From NCBI GenBank assembly GCA_024698705.1, contig JAILQX010000043.1, positions 1 through 49,142 of the forward strand: 49,142 nt of DNA. Reading direction: 5' to 3'. This document shows, piece after piece, positions 25,228 to 34,204 of this stretch. The stretch's first letter is position 1, and the number at the start of each line of letters is the position of its first letter. The position numbers were made by a program, and so were the translations under genes. A model generated the notes under the pieces. It worked only from the letters and a program-made list of their open reading frames with translations, did no database searches and had not been told where the DNA came from. Source of the DNA: Lachnospiraceae bacterium (GTDB taxonomy: Bacteria > Bacillota > Clostridia > Lachnospirales > Lachnospiraceae).

Positions 25228-25749
25228 ATGAAGAAAATGTCTGTGAAGAAGAGAATGATAAGCTTTTTGATGTGTACAATCTTATTGATGGCACTTACGG
25301 GGTGCGGACCACGGAATCCCAATTGGTATCTGTCCACAGTGAATGCTTTCAAAGAGGGATATAACACCGGTTGGAAAAGCGATCAGGGAATTGACGGCTT
25401 ATATCTTGTCGATGAGGAAAAAGATCAGAGTGAAGAATTCGGATATCTGTTAAGAGATCTTGACGGTGACGGGATCAACGAACTGCTCATAGGGATCATG
25501 GATGATTCACCTGAAACAAAGTTCGTTCATGTTGTAATCTTCCACAGCGATCTCGGGCCTTACAGTGTTTTCAATGCGGGTGACGGCTATTACATGTACT
25601 TATGTGACGCCAATACTTTACGCATGGATTCATGGTACGGTTCTGAAACCAAAACCGAATACATGGTATTCGACTCCAAAGACAATTCGTTCCTTATTGT
25701 CGACGGCGGAAGCAAGCCTCAGAAAATAGAACTGACCTCATTTAATTAA
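25228..25749 (+). CDS. Lipoprotein of unknown function with a DxDxDG motif
   Basis: The 173 residues start with KKRMISFLMCTILLMALTGC: a signal peptide with lipobox LTGC, so the mature protein is anchored outside. Residues near 73-85 (LRDLDGDGINELL) look like an EF-hand or FG-GAP type calcium loop. The rest is acidic with beta-type sequence (DSKDNSFLIVDGG). The first ATG has its AAGG too close; the ATG at 25237 fits the ribosome site better. No family name is claimed. Confidence 0.8.
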   Translation: MKKMSVKKRMISFLMCTILLMALTGCGPRNPNWYLSTVNAFKEGYNTGWKSDQGIDGLYLVDEEKDQSEEFGYLLRDLDGDGINELLIGIMDDSPETKFVHVVIFHSDLGPYSVFNAGDGYYMYLCDANTLRMDSWYGSETKTEYMVFDSKDNSFLIVDGGSKPQKIELTSFN

Positions 25750-25811
25750 CGTTGCGGCATAGCAGTATGATCCGATTTACGCAAAATCGAGGAAATGAAC
25801 ACTCTTATCTT

Positions 25812-25853
25812 GTTATTATCCCCATGTAAACCGGGGTCGATAACGTATATAAT
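25812..25853 (+). promoter_or_regulatory. Hairpin and -10 box before the 48-residue gene
   Basis: GTTAT..TCCCC and GGGG..ATAAC form a stem at 25812-25844, followed at once by TATAAT (25848-25853). The stem may terminate the lipoprotein transcript or act as an operator; the -35 is poor. Confidence 0.4.
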
Positions 25854-25910
25854 ATCAGCATAGGGACAACTCCCGCATATAAACAGTTAAGATCAAAAAG
25901 GAGAAAAAAA

Positions 25911-26057
25911 ATGAGTTATTACGATGAGAGCATATACGGTATCGATATGAACCTTGACGGCAAAACAGACTGGAAGGATGACATTATGATCAGTACAATG
26001 ATAGTGGAAGAAACAGTCAAAAGATCACAGGATGCGGATGAGCCTGATTTTGATTAA
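25911..26057 (+). CDS. EF-hand-like microprotein, 48 residues
   Basis: The frame encodes MSYYDESIYGIDMNLDGKTD and then WKDDIMISTMIVEETVKRSQ, ending DEPDFD. AAAGGAG lies seven bases before the ATG, a strong site. DMNLDGKTDWKDD fits an EF-hand or dockerin-like calcium loop (D-x-N-x-D-G-x-x-D-x-x-D). No signal peptide or membrane segment. It is acidic. Function is unknown; calcium binding is inference. It sits between a lipoprotein with a similar acidic loop and a membrane metallopeptidase. Confidence 0.75.
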   Translation: MSYYDESIYGIDMNLDGKTDWKDDIMISTMIVEETVKRSQDADEPDFD

Positions 26058-26262
26058 CGAGGCTTCGGCCTGATCGTGATCGTCAAAACCTCCGTGCCTC
26101 TTCTTGATAATTGAAATTCTATGCCTTCTTCACTTCTTCCGTTGTCCGCCAAGAAGTTTGTCCATTTTTTATTATCCCTTATCCCGCGTATTTCACAGGT
26201 AACACCGATTTGTGTTATAAATATATTGTACCATAAACACCGATCACACATGGAGATTCTTC

Positions 26263-27417
26263 TTGAAACGCAGCAAATACTTTAAAGCGGTCATCATAAT
26301 TACGATCCCGACGATAATACTGAATATCCTGGCTTGCATCCCTGCATTCTGTAACATGTATGCAGACAGTGTCTATGGCGTTATAGCGGATGTTTGCGGC
26401 AGATTCACCGGTAGCTTCGGTCTTCCGCTCGGTGAGATACTGATGTATGCATTTGCTCTGATCGCGTTTGTATGTATCATATCAGCCATATTGCTTATCT
26501 TCCTGCGCAGAAGGCAGGGTTTTGTCGCATTTGCAAAGCATTACATGAAGTTCACTCTTATGCTGTTTTTGTGCATGCTCCTTATATATACGCTCAACTG
26601 GATCATTCCGTACAGAAGTGAAGTTTGTGCCATTAGAAGTACTCCGAAAGATACTACATATTCTCTTGAAGAAGTAAGGTGGGTGAGAAATCATTTTGTA
26701 AATGAGGCAAACAGGCTTTCTCTCGAGGTCGAGAGGGATTCTGACGGCAATGTCATTTACCCTTCCAGGGCTGATATGCTTATCGAAGTGACCGCTGCAA
26801 TGCAAAATGTATCAGCTGATTTCCCGCGTCTTAAAGGTTATGTCCCGCCGATGAAGGAGGCGCTTTGTTCTCCCGCTCTCGAATGGATGAGTATCGGTGG
26901 TTACACATATCCTTACACTATGGAAGTTACCTGCAACAAATATTGTTCCGGTATGTACTATCCGGTTCTTCTCGCCCATGAGGAGAGCCATCATCAAGGG
27001 TACTATCATGAAAACGAGGGAGAATTCCTCGCGTTTTATATCAATCTCAAAAGTGATGTCCCGCGGTTAAAGTATTGCACCTATCTGGGTAACTACTATC
27101 GGATAAATAATGCTTACATTGAGTTTTTGAAAAAGCTGCCTAGGGATGCTGCACAGGCCCTGCGGGCTGAGGATCCCGTGTATTCCGATCTGGTTCGCGC
27201 AGATATCAAATATGCTTCAAATGAACAATCGGAGCAATACAACAATGACGCTCACCCTTTTGAAAATATGTCCGATACCGCAGAAAAGATCAGTGACACC
27301 GGCTGGGATGCCCAGGCTGCGGTCATTGGTGAAAATAACTACGACGGTATCGTAAAAATGCTGCTGGATTATTACGCCGACGAAATGGCGGAGGACGATC
27401 GGTTTTTTGCGCACTAA
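26263..27417 (+). CDS. DUF3810-like membrane zinc metallopeptidase
   Basis: The start is TTG with GGAG eight bases upstream. The 384 residues have three hydrophobic segments (about 8-30, 58-80, 96-116), then an outside domain with HEESH at 239-243 followed by ENEGEFLAFY, the HExxH plus downstream Glu of a gluzincin-type site and typical of the DUF3810 family. Substrate is unknown. The C-terminal region is acidic and polar. It is convergent with the candidate RNA; the gene's stop lies in the RNA's terminator T-run. Confidence 0.82.
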   Translation: MKRSKYFKAVIIITIPTIILNILACIPAFCNMYADSVYGVIADVCGRFTGSFGLPLGEILMYAFALIAFVCIISAILLIFLRRRQGFVAFAKHYMKFTLMLFLCMLLIYTLNWIIPYRSEVCAIRSTPKDTTYSLEEVRWVRNHFVNEANRLSLEVERDSDGNVIYPSRADMLIEVTAAMQNVSADFPRLKGYVPPMKEALCSPALEWMSIGGYTYPYTMEVTCNKYCSGMYYPVLLAHEESHHQGYYHENEGEFLAFYINLKSDVPRLKYCTYLGNYYRINNAYIEFLKKLPRDAAQALRAEDPVYSDLVRADIKYASNEQSEQYNNDAHPFENMSDTAEKISDTGWDAQAAVIGENNYDGIVKMLLDYYADEMAEDDRFFAH

Positions 27418-27763
27418 AAAGCGGATACCAACTCGGAATTCTAATTGATACCCGCTCCCTATGACGATGTGTCCAATGGTCTATACCTCTCTTTCGTATA
27501 ACTTTGACCTATTCAATTGTACTGACATCTTCCGGCGTATTCTCTCTTCGTACTCATGTACCGTGACACCTTGACCTTACTCACAATATTCTTCGGGTCT
27601 TAATCGGCTGCCATCCAACTTTTACGCCCCAACTACCATGTCGCTTCAGAAAAATTCAACTTTCCGGTGGACTGTCCTCCTAACGTCTTATTTTTCTCTA
27701 TCTATAGTAAAGATGCATCTATTCCGAATCCTTTCTGTTCGGATATGATTGCTGTCTGTTTAT
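27416..27763 (-). ncRNA. Candidate structured non-coding RNA, about 345 nt
   Basis: No convincing gene lies between the DUF3810-like gene and aspartate kinase, yet the minus strand has a near-consensus promoter (27770-27797) and a terminator at the other end: GCGGGTATCAA and TTGGTATCCGC (27455-27445, 27431-27421), then TTTTTAG. Inside, stems are visible: TCCGAA/TTCGGA around 27722-27743, and GGTC + TATAC pairing with GTATA + GACC around 27478-27508. It does not match tmRNA, RNase P RNA, bacterial SRP RNA or the common riboswitches by eye. A known family such as raiA cannot be excluded without a covariance search. Confidence 0.55.
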
Positions 27764-27769
27764 GTTCTT

Positions 27770-27797
27770 ATTATATCAAATGCTTCTGATTTGTCAA
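27770..27797 (-). promoter_or_regulatory. Near-consensus promoter of the candidate RNA
   Basis: On the minus strand TTGACA (27797-27792), 16 bases, TATAAT (27775-27770). Both hexamers are perfect sigma-A consensus, the only such pair I found in the window. No start codon with a ribosome site and a sizeable frame follows. Confidence 0.8.
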
Positions 27798-27925
27798 TAC
27801 AATTTCGCAAAAAATATTATTATTTTTGTTATTTTATTGCTCAAAATAGTATGTTTTGTGTATATTTATCTAATATTAGATATTATTCTGACATTTTAAG
27901 AAGCAAAAACAAATACAACAAATAC

Positions 27926-27951
27926 ACAAAAAGCCGTACCGAAGTACAGCT
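27926..27951 (-). terminator. Terminator of the glyA-hom-aspartate kinase operon
   Basis: AGCTGTAC and GTACGGCT (minus strand) pair around a TTCG tetraloop, followed by TTTTTG. About 50 bases past the aspartate kinase stop. Between it and the RNA promoter the sequence is AT-rich with nothing recognised. Confidence 0.9.
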
Positions 27952-27999
27952 TTTTTGAAATCATCATTATTTAAACCCGTTCTGTCCCTATCCCGCGAT

Positions 28000-29328
28000 C
28001 TATCTTACATCGAGCGCCGATGTTACAAATATATCATAGATAGCCTTGATAGCTGTTTCGAAATCGCTGTTGGCAACACCTATGATGATGTTCAGCTCAC
28101 TGGAGCCCTGATCGATCATCTTGACATTGACATTGGCATGCGCGAGTGCGGAGAATATCCTTCCCGCAGTACCTCTTGTGGATTTCATTCCACGTCCGAC
28201 GACCGCGATAAGTGCAAGATCCGCTTCTATCTCTATGGTGTCGGGTTTTGCCAGACGATGGATACCTGATACAACGCGCTGCTCCTTATCCATGAATTCG
28301 TCCTGATGAACAAATACGGTGAGCGTATCTATTCCGGAAGGCATATGCTCGAAACTGATACCGTTGTCTTCAAATACGTTGAGGACCTTGCGGCCGAAAC
28401 CGATCTCGGAATTCATCTTGTCTTTTTCAATATTTATTGAGCAGAAGCCCTTCTTTCCCGCGATACCCGTAATGATATACTTGGATTTCTGGCATGTGCT
28501 CTCAACGATCCATGTTCCGTTGTCTTCGGGAGCATTCGTGTTCTTGATATTGATCGGGATACCTTCGATACGTACCGGGAAAATAGCATCCTCATGCAAT
28601 ACTCCCGCACCCATGTAGGAAAGCTCTCTGAGTTCCTTATATGTAATGGTCTCTATCCCTTCCGGCTTATCTATGATCCTCGGATCCGCTACAAGGAAGC
28701 CCGAAACATCCGTCCAGTTCTCATAAATATCAACCTTTGCGGCTCTTGCCACGATAGATCCCGTTATATCCGATCCGCCTCTTGAAAATGTCTTGACGCT
28801 TCCGTCAGGCATGCTTCCGTAGAACCCCGGAACTACCGCATTATCAAGCTTTGACAGTGCTATCCCGAGCACTTCGTTGGTCTTCTCATCATCAAAATTG
28901 CCTTCTTCATCAAAAAAGATGACATCGACGGGATCAACAAAACTATATCCCAGATATTCAGCCATGATCCTGCCGTTTAAGTACTCTCCGCGGCTTGCGG
29001 CGTAATCCCTGCCCTTTTTTGTTTTAAAGTTTGACTCGATCGTTTTGAATTCGTCATCGAGGGACATCTTCAGTTTAAGCCCGTCTATTATTTCCTGATA
29101 TCTTTCCCTTATTGCTCCCAGTTCCTTATCGAAAGGCTTGCCTGCCTCCGCCAGATCGTAGCATGCATAGAGCATGTCAGTCACCTTGTTATCCTTGGAA
29201 AATCTTTTTCCCGGCGCACTCGGAATGACATAGATCCTTGACTTGTCGGCACGGATGATATTGCCCACTTTCCCGAACTGCTCAGCGCTGGCAAGTGAGC
29301 TTCCACCGAACTTTACTACTTTTTTCAT
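28000..29328 (-). CDS. Aspartate kinase
   Basis: Phosphorylates aspartate as the first step to lysine, threonine and methionine. Seen: N-terminal KFGGSSLASAEQFGKV, the nucleotide/aspartate region FSRGGSDITGSIVARA, and two C-terminal ACT domains (GISFEHMPSGIDTLTVFV; NVNVKMIDQGSSELNIIIGV) that usually mediate feedback inhibition. At 442 residues it fits the monofunctional Clostridia type. It starts 16 bases after hom. Which amino acid inhibits it cannot be read from sequence alone. Confidence 0.95.
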   Translation of the reverse strand: MKKVVKFGGSSLASAEQFGKVGNIIRADKSRIYVIPSAPGKRFSKDNKVTDMLYACYDLAEAGKPFDKELGAIRERYQEIIDGLKLKMSLDDEFKTIESNFKTKKGRDYAASRGEYLNGRIMAEYLGYSFVDPVDVIFFDEEGNFDDEKTNEVLGIALSKLDNAVVPGFYGSMPDGSVKTFSRGGSDITGSIVARAAKVDIYENWTDVSGFLVADPRIIDKPEGIETITYKELRELSYMGAGVLHEDAIFPVRIEGIPINIKNTNAPEDNGTWIVESTCQKSKYIITGIAGKKGFCSINIEKDKMNSEIGFGRKVLNVFEDNGISFEHMPSGIDTLTVFVHQDEFMDKEQRVVSGIHRLAKPDTIEIEADLALIAVVGRGMKSTRGTAGRIFSALAHANVNVKMIDQGSSELNIIIGVANSDFETAIKAIYDIFVTSALDVR

Positions 29329-29344
29329 AATATATCTCCTTAGT

Positions 29345-30547
29345 TTACTCCTCTACACGGATAACGGAAAGGACACCCTTGAGGTTTTTGATCTTGTCAT
29401 CAAAGGCTTTCTCCGTCATCACCGGAGTGATAAATGCGAACTCCTCATCGCATACGGCCACTTCCTTGATGGGTCCGACCTGATTGAGAACAGCTCCTCT
29501 CTGTTCCCTTGAGACTCTTACAAAGAAACGTCTTTTGACTTCCTTGTAGTCCGCAAGTCTGACCACTTCTTCATCCCACAGGCACGGAAGAGTTCGGCCG
29601 ATATTTCTTGCACATTCTATAACATCCGCTACCACGGCACTGGCTGTGGGAAGTTTTCCCGCACCTCTGCCATAGAACATGGCATCATCAAGCATATTGC
29701 CCGTAACATATACGGCATTGAATACATCATTGACACCGTTCAACTGATGGTTCGCGCCTATCATGAAAGGTGCTACCATGACCGTAAGTTTACCGTCACG
29801 ATCATCGGCTATCGCAAGAAGCTTTATGGACTTTCCAAGCTTCTTCGCATATTCAAAATCCATCGGAGTGATGGCTGTGATACCTTCAGTATATACATCC
29901 TCGTATTTTACATAGTGACCGGTCATAAGTGAAGCAAGTATCGCGATCTTACGGCATGCATCATAACCTTCCACATCAGCCTCGGGATTGCGCTCTGCAT
30001 ATCCGAGATCCTGTGCTTTCTTAAGGACTTCATCATATGAAGTGCCTTCTCCGGCCATCTTTGTGAGCATATAATTGGTGGTCCCGTTGAGGATACCGAT
30101 TATCTTGACGATATTTTCCGCTGCGAGGCTTGTGTTCATGGCACGTATGATCGGTATTCCGCCGCCGACGCTCGCCTCAAACATGTAATTGCATTTATTT
30201 GCCTCAGCGATCTTTATAAGCTCGGGGCCATGGTTCGCCACAAGCTCTTTGTTGGAGGTACATACGCTCTTGCCTTTTTCCAGTGCGCTTTTGGTGTACT
30301 GGTAAGCAGGCTTGACTCCGCCCATGGTCTCGCATATGATCTCAACCTCGGGGTCGTCGAGTATGATATTTACATCATGAACAACCTTTTCCTGGTTTTT
30401 GTCACCCGGAAAGTCCCTGAGATCGAGTATGTACTTTACATTGAGTCTCTCTCCGACTCTTTTTGCGATCAGATCATTGTTGTCATCGATCACCTGTACA
30501 ACACCGCTTCCGACTGTTCCGTATCCAAATACTGCAACCTGTATCAT
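29345..30547 (-). CDS. hom: Homoserine dehydrogenase
   Basis: Reduces aspartate semialdehyde to homoserine. Residues 3-20 (VAVFGYGTVGSGVVQVID) are the Rossmann loop; the catalytic domain shows GILNGTTNYMLTKM and the signature region AERNPEADVEGYDACRKIAIL; the C-terminal 80 residues (RRFFVRVSREQRGAVLNQVG onward) are an ACT domain. Length 400 is slightly short but complete. Operon order glyA - TraX-like - hom - aspartate kinase ties glycine/serine and threonine metabolism together. Confidence 0.96.
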   Translation of the reverse strand: MIQVAVFGYGTVGSGVVQVIDDNNDLIAKRVGERLNVKYILDLRDFPGDKNQEKVVHDVNIILDDPEVEIICETMGGVKPAYQYTKSALEKGKSVCTSNKELVANHGPELIKIAEANKCNYMFEASVGGGIPIIRAMNTSLAAENIVKIIGILNGTTNYMLTKMAGEGTSYDEVLKKAQDLGYAERNPEADVEGYDACRKIAILASLMTGHYVKYEDVYTEGITAITPMDFEYAKKLGKSIKLLAIADDRDGKLTVMVAPFMIGANHQLNGVNDVFNAVYVTGNMLDDAMFYGRGAGKLPTASAVVADVIECARNIGRTLPCLWDEEVVRLADYKEVKRRFFVRVSREQRGAVLNQVGPIKEVAVCDEEFAFITPVMTEKAFDDKIKNLKGVLSVIRVEE

Positions 30548-30587
30548 ATATCTCCTCCATATAAAAACGTGATATCCTGACTGTGTC

Positions 30588-31316
30588 CTACCATCCCGCC
30601 CTGACTATCAGGAAATATCTGATGACCGCGTAGATCGCAAGATGGGCCGGATAGAGGCTGTAGAAAACATATTTATTGATCTTCCCCTTTTTCACACCGT
30701 TGTACCTGTAGATAAGTATGAACGCTATGAAACTTGTAAATTCCCAGATAAGAGGCAGTGCGCTTATGATACATCTCCACTTATTTGGCAATTCCCTTGT
30801 ATAGTATATTACAAATATAAGTAAGATTCCCCATGCACCGTAATCAACCTTCATAAGATCGGCTATCACGGCAAATACAACACCAACCGGTATCTGTAAC
30901 AGATATCTGACCAATTTGCTTTTGATACCCGACTTGTAGATCATATCCGCAAATATCAATGTCAGCAACCCAAGCAGTAATGTAAAGTCCACATTCTGGT
31001 AATCAAGCGTAAATAATGTGCCCTTGAAGGTATAATCAAACGGTATCTCGGTGATCAAAGCAAATAAAAGCAGGTTAAGAGCGTATTTCCATTTGTTTCT
31101 CGTGTGGTTGAAGCCTTCAACCAGCAGAAAACAGAATATCGGAAATGCCACTCTTCCTATAAGCCTGATCAAAATATCATATGTTTTTACCGATCCATAA
31201 TTTCTGAAAGCAGCCGACGGCTCGATAAGTCCCGCACCTATATGATCGATGAACATCGTGATATAGGCAACGTATTTGAGTACATCAGCGCTTATCCCCC
31301 TCTTTGATTCGCTCAT
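30588..31316 (-). CDS. TraX-like membrane protein
   Basis: The 242 residues have about seven hydrophobic segments and the TraX family pattern: KYVAYITMFIDHIGAGL, LIRLIGRVAFPIFCFLLVEGFNHT, NLLLFALITEIPFDYTF. In F plasmids TraX N-acetylates pilin; chromosomal copies in Firmicutes are probable membrane acyltransferases with unknown substrates. No other conjugation gene is present, so the name carries no transfer role here. It lies between glyA (32-base gap) and hom (40-base gap) on the same strand. Confidence 0.85.
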   Translation of the reverse strand: MSESKRGISADVLKYVAYITMFIDHIGAGLIEPSAAFRNYGSVKTYDILIRLIGRVAFPIFCFLLVEGFNHTRNKWKYALNLLLFALITEIPFDYTFKGTLFTLDYQNVDFTLLLGLLTLIFADMIYKSGIKSKLVRYLLQIPVGVVFAVIADLMKVDYGAWGILLIFVIYYTRELPNKWRCIISALPLIWEFTSFIAFILIYRYNGVKKGKINKYVFYSLYPAHLAIYAVIRYFLIVRAGW

Positions 31317-31348
31317 GTCTGAGTCCCCCTCGAATTTTATTTTTTTGT

Positions 31349-32587
31349 CTAGATCAAAGGATACTTGTCTGTAAGCTCCTGTACGATGGCTCTTGCTTCC
31401 GGAACCTTTTCTTCTCCGCCGAGAACCACAAGCGAGATGGCTTCAGCGATCCTGTCCATATCCTCTGTATTCATGCCACGTGATGTAACAGCCGGTGTTC
31501 CGAGTCTGATACCTGAAGTAACAAATGCCTTCTGGGGATCGTTGGGAACGGTGTTCTTGTTGGCTGTGATGTGTGCCTCGTCAAGCAGCTTCTCGATAGC
31601 CTTGCCTGTAAGTCCCTGAGGACGAAGGTCAAGGAGCATGAGGTGGTTGTCAGTACCGCCTGATACTATGCTAAGGCCTCTCTTCATAAGACCGTTTGCA
31701 AGTGCCTGTGCATTGTCGATGATGTTCTTGCCATACTGCTTAAACTCGGGTGAAAGAGCTTCCTTGAAGCATACAGCCTTGGCTGCGATGACATGCATGA
31801 GCGGACCGCCCTGGATACCAGGGAATATAGCCTTGTTGAAATTATACTTGTCAGCAGCTTCCTGATTGCACATGATCATACCGCCACGGGGTCCGCGGAG
31901 TGTCTTGTGTGTTGTTGTTGTAACAACATCCGCATACGGGAAAGGACTCTCATGATAGCCTGTTGCAACAAGTCCTGCAATATGTGCGATATCTACCATC
32001 ATTACAGCACCGACTTCGTCACAGATCTCTCTGAACTTCTTAAATTCGATCTTACGTGCATAAGCGGAAGCACCGCATACGATCATCTTGGGCTTGCACT
32101 CAAGCGCTATACGTCTTACTTCGTCGTAATCTATGAATCCGTCAGCATTTACCCCGTAAGGTACGCAGTTGAAATACTTTCCTGACATATTTACCGGTGA
32201 ACCGTGTGAAAGATGTCCGCCGTGATCGAGGTTCATACCCATGAATGTATCACCGGGCTCCATAACCGCAAAAAATACGGCCATGTTTGCCTGTGCTCCC
32301 GAATGGGGCTGAACATTGACATAATCGCAATGGAAAAGCTCTTTTGCTCTTTCTCTTGCAAGATCCTCAACAACATCAACACAGTCGCATCCGCCGTAAT
32401 ATCTCTTTCCGGGATAACCTTCCGCATATTTATTGGTTAAAGGGCTTCCCATAGCAGCCATAACCGCTTTGCTTACCCAGTTTTCCGACGCAATCAATTC
32501 AATATGGCTGTTCTGTCTTGCCTGCTCATCTACTATCGCCTGAGCAACTTCGGGATCAACAGCTCTTACTTCATCTAAAGAATACAT
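31349..32587 (-). CDS. glyA: Serine hydroxymethyltransferase
   Basis: Interconverts serine and glycine with tetrahydrofolate, using pyridoxal phosphate. Seen: [35 protein letters not shown], and the PLP-lysine motif [16 protein letters not shown] chose the ATG of [14 protein letters not shown] (412 residues, the family length) because AAAGG is correctly spaced; a longer frame adds a basic, non-conserved 20 residues. First gene of the glyA - TraX-like - hom - aspartate kinase operon. It shares its upstream region with the divergent lipid kinase gene. Confidence 0.97.
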   Translation of the reverse strand: MYSLDEVRAVDPEVAQAIVDEQARQNSHIELIASENWVSKAVMAAMGSPLTNKYAEGYPGKRYYGGCDCVDVVEDLARERAKELFHCDYVNVQPHSGAQANMAVFFAVMEPGDTFMGMNLDHGGHLSHGSPVNMSGKYFNCVPYGVNADGFIDYDEVRRIALECKPKMIVCGASAYARKIEFKKFREICDEVGAVMMVDIAHIAGLVATGYHESPFPYADVVTTTTHKTLRGPRGGMIMCNQEAADKYNFNKAIFPGIQGGPLMHVIAAKAVCFKEALSPEFKQYGKNIIDNAQALANGLMKRGLSIVSGGTDNHLMLLDLRPQGLTGKAIEKLLDEAHITANKNTVPNDPQKAFVTSGIRLGTPAVTSRGMNTEDMDRIAEAISLVVLGGEEKVPEARAIVQELTDKYPLI

Positions 32588-32635
32588 ATCTATCCGCCTT
32601 TCTTTGCACTTCTTATGTTTATGTGCATCGCGCCT

Positions 32636-32641
32636 ATTATA
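32636..32641 (-). promoter_or_regulatory. -10 box of glyA
   Basis: A perfect TATAAT on the minus strand 48 bases before the glyA start. The -35 region (TTTTCA at 17 bases) is weak. No riboswitch or T-box is seen in the short leader. Confidence 0.55.
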
Positions 32642-32678
32642 ACACAAGAAAAGTAAAGTGAAAATAGAACAAATCCTA

Positions 32679-32707
32679 TTTACTAGAATTTTTTTATTTG
32701 ATAGAAT
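32679..32707 (+). promoter_or_regulatory. Promoter of the lipid kinase gene
   Basis: TTTACT (32679-32684), 17 bases, TAGAAT (32702-32707), about 60 bases before the start. Divergent from glyA. Confidence 0.55.
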
Positions 32708-32767
32708 TGTAGGCGTAGAAAGTGATAAAACGCTTTTTCATTTCATTTATCGGGAGATTTGCGACAT

Positions 32768-33724
32768 ATGTATCAGATAATCGTCAATCCCGGCGCTCGC
32801 TCGGGCTCAGGAAAACGTACCTGGGAAAGGATCCAGCAGATACTAGACAAGAAGAATATTCCTTATGATGTTCATATCACCACAAGCAGGCAGGATGCAT
32901 CCGAATACTCTTGTGCTCTGTACAATGAATATCTGGAGAAGAAGGAACCTCTCCACCTCGTTGTTCTCGGTGGTGACGGAACCATGAATGCTATCATCCA
33001 GGGGCTTCCCTCGCTTGACAATGTTGCACTTTCCACCATTCCCGTAGGTTCGAGCAACGATCTTGCAAGGGCACTCGGTATATCATTCACACCCGATGAG
33101 GCGATCGAGCATCTGACCTCCAAGCCAACAACGCTTTATATGGATTACGGTATGGTCCATATGGAAAATACTCTCACTCCCGAAGCGCCTGCGATCCCGG
33201 ACAAGCCTTTCCTCGTAAGCACCGGATTGGGCTATGATGCCGCCGTATGCGTAGGTGCCAATACCTCCGGATTCAAAAGAATGCTCAATAAAGTGGGATT
33301 GGGTAAACTCACATATCTGTTTGTGAGCATAAAAAAGATCTTTTCGACAACTTACTGTGATGCCGATCTGTATCTGGATGACTCGGAGACACCCATACAT
33401 ATCGAAAGAATGCTCTTTGTCGCAGCAATGAATAACAAATATGAAGGCGGCGGGTTCATGTTCGCTCCCGACGCCTCTAATTACGATGGAATATTGAATC
33501 TGTGCTCTGTTTCGGGCATGTCCCGTTTCAGGGTCCTTCTTACTCTCCCCCACGGACTTAAGGGTGATCACTTCAGATTTGACGGTATCGACGAATACAA
33601 AGCTCATTCGTACACTCTGAAGACTTCCGAACCCTTATACATACATACCGACGGAGAGACTTTCGATAAGGTGGATCTGATCCGCGTCAGCTGCCATAAA
33701 GAAAGTGTACGCATAATCTATTGA
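32768..33724 (+). CDS. Diacylglycerol / lipid kinase family protein (DagK/YegS-like)
   Basis: Phosphorylates a lipid such as diacylglycerol, recycling it to phosphatidate. Motifs: IIVNPGARSGSGK at the N-terminus, VVLGGDGTMNAII (the GGDGT nucleotide site), PVGSSNDLARAL, and the C-terminal IHTDGE. I chose the ATG of MYQIIVNPG; a TTG nine bases earlier is too close to GGGAG. 318 residues fits the family. Substrate lipid is not known. Monocistronic and convergent with the DUF1653 gene. Confidence 0.92.
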   Translation: MYQIIVNPGARSGSGKRTWERIQQILDKKNIPYDVHITTSRQDASEYSCALYNEYLEKKEPLHLVVLGGDGTMNAIIQGLPSLDNVALSTIPVGSSNDLARALGISFTPDEAIEHLTSKPTTLYMDYGMVHMENTLTPEAPAIPDKPFLVSTGLGYDAAVCVGANTSGFKRMLNKVGLGKLTYLFVSIKKIFSTTYCDADLYLDDSETPIHIERMLFVAAMNNKYEGGGFMFAPDASNYDGILNLCSVSGMSRFRVLLTLPHGLKGDHFRFDGIDEYKAHSYTLKTSEPLYIHTDGETFDKVDLIRVSCHKESVRIIY

Positions 33725-33735
33725 TGATACCGGCA

Positions 33736-34194
33736 CTATCTGAGTCTGGTGGTCTCAAACCTTCTTCTTGTATCCACACAGGTCTTTAACTGTCTGTACA
33801 TATCCTCGATCTCACCGTCATCGATCGTAACATCCAATGACATCGACATGATCGCGATATGATCTTTTGTGATCCTGTGGTGAAGTCCGCTCAATATATT
33901 GAACTTCTCTTCAAAATCCTCCGTCTCAAGAAATGAGAGGACCATCGGATCGAGGTCCGCATCTTCGTTTGCCTTCTGTTCCTCAAATCTGTATTCCTGT
34001 GTCGCATCCGGATATTTTTCCTTATCAACCTTGGAAATAAAGGAATCATATGGCCTGACATATGTGTCATTATCCCCGTAAAGCGCCTGATATACGACCA
34101 TCTTCTCTTCTGTCTCGGAATGTGTCGCTATTGCTTTCACCTCATAAAGGTTTCCTTTGAAATGTTTATAGATCGCTCCGATCTTAGGCTCCAT
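33736..34194 (-). CDS. DUF1653-domain protein
   Basis: The first 70 residues (GAIYKHFKGNLYEVKAIATH, YQALYGDNDTYVRPYDSFI) match the short DUF1653 fold. A C-terminal acidic region (EDADLDPMVLSFLETEDFEEK) follows, giving 152 residues. The start was set at MEPKIG, where GAGG is well placed. It follows the small membrane protein gene after 10 bases, so the two are co-transcribed. Function unknown. Confidence 0.85.
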   Translation of the reverse strand: MEPKIGAIYKHFKGNLYEVKAIATHSETEEKMVVYQALYGDNDTYVRPYDSFISKVDKEKYPDATQEYRFEEQKANEDADLDPMVLSFLETEDFEEKFNILSGLHHRITKDHIAIMSMSLDVTIDDGEIEDMYRQLKTCVDTRRRFETTRLR

Positions 34195-34204
34195 ATAAGC
34201 TACC

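Noticed and set aside
26054-26251. 65-codon minus frame between the microprotein and the DUF3810-like gene
   Set aside because: The end (VLTITIRPKPR) looks protein-like, but no ribosome site or family match was seen; would need homologues to be accepted.
27416-27763. Candidate RNA as RNase P RNA or tmRNA
   Set aside because: A GGAGGACAGTCC segment slightly recalls the RNase P P4 region, but the matching 3' part is missing, and no tRNA-like end or tag frame is present.
30588-31316. TraX as sign of a conjugative element
   Set aside because: No relaxase, integrase, att site or other transfer gene nearby; the gene sits within a metabolic operon.
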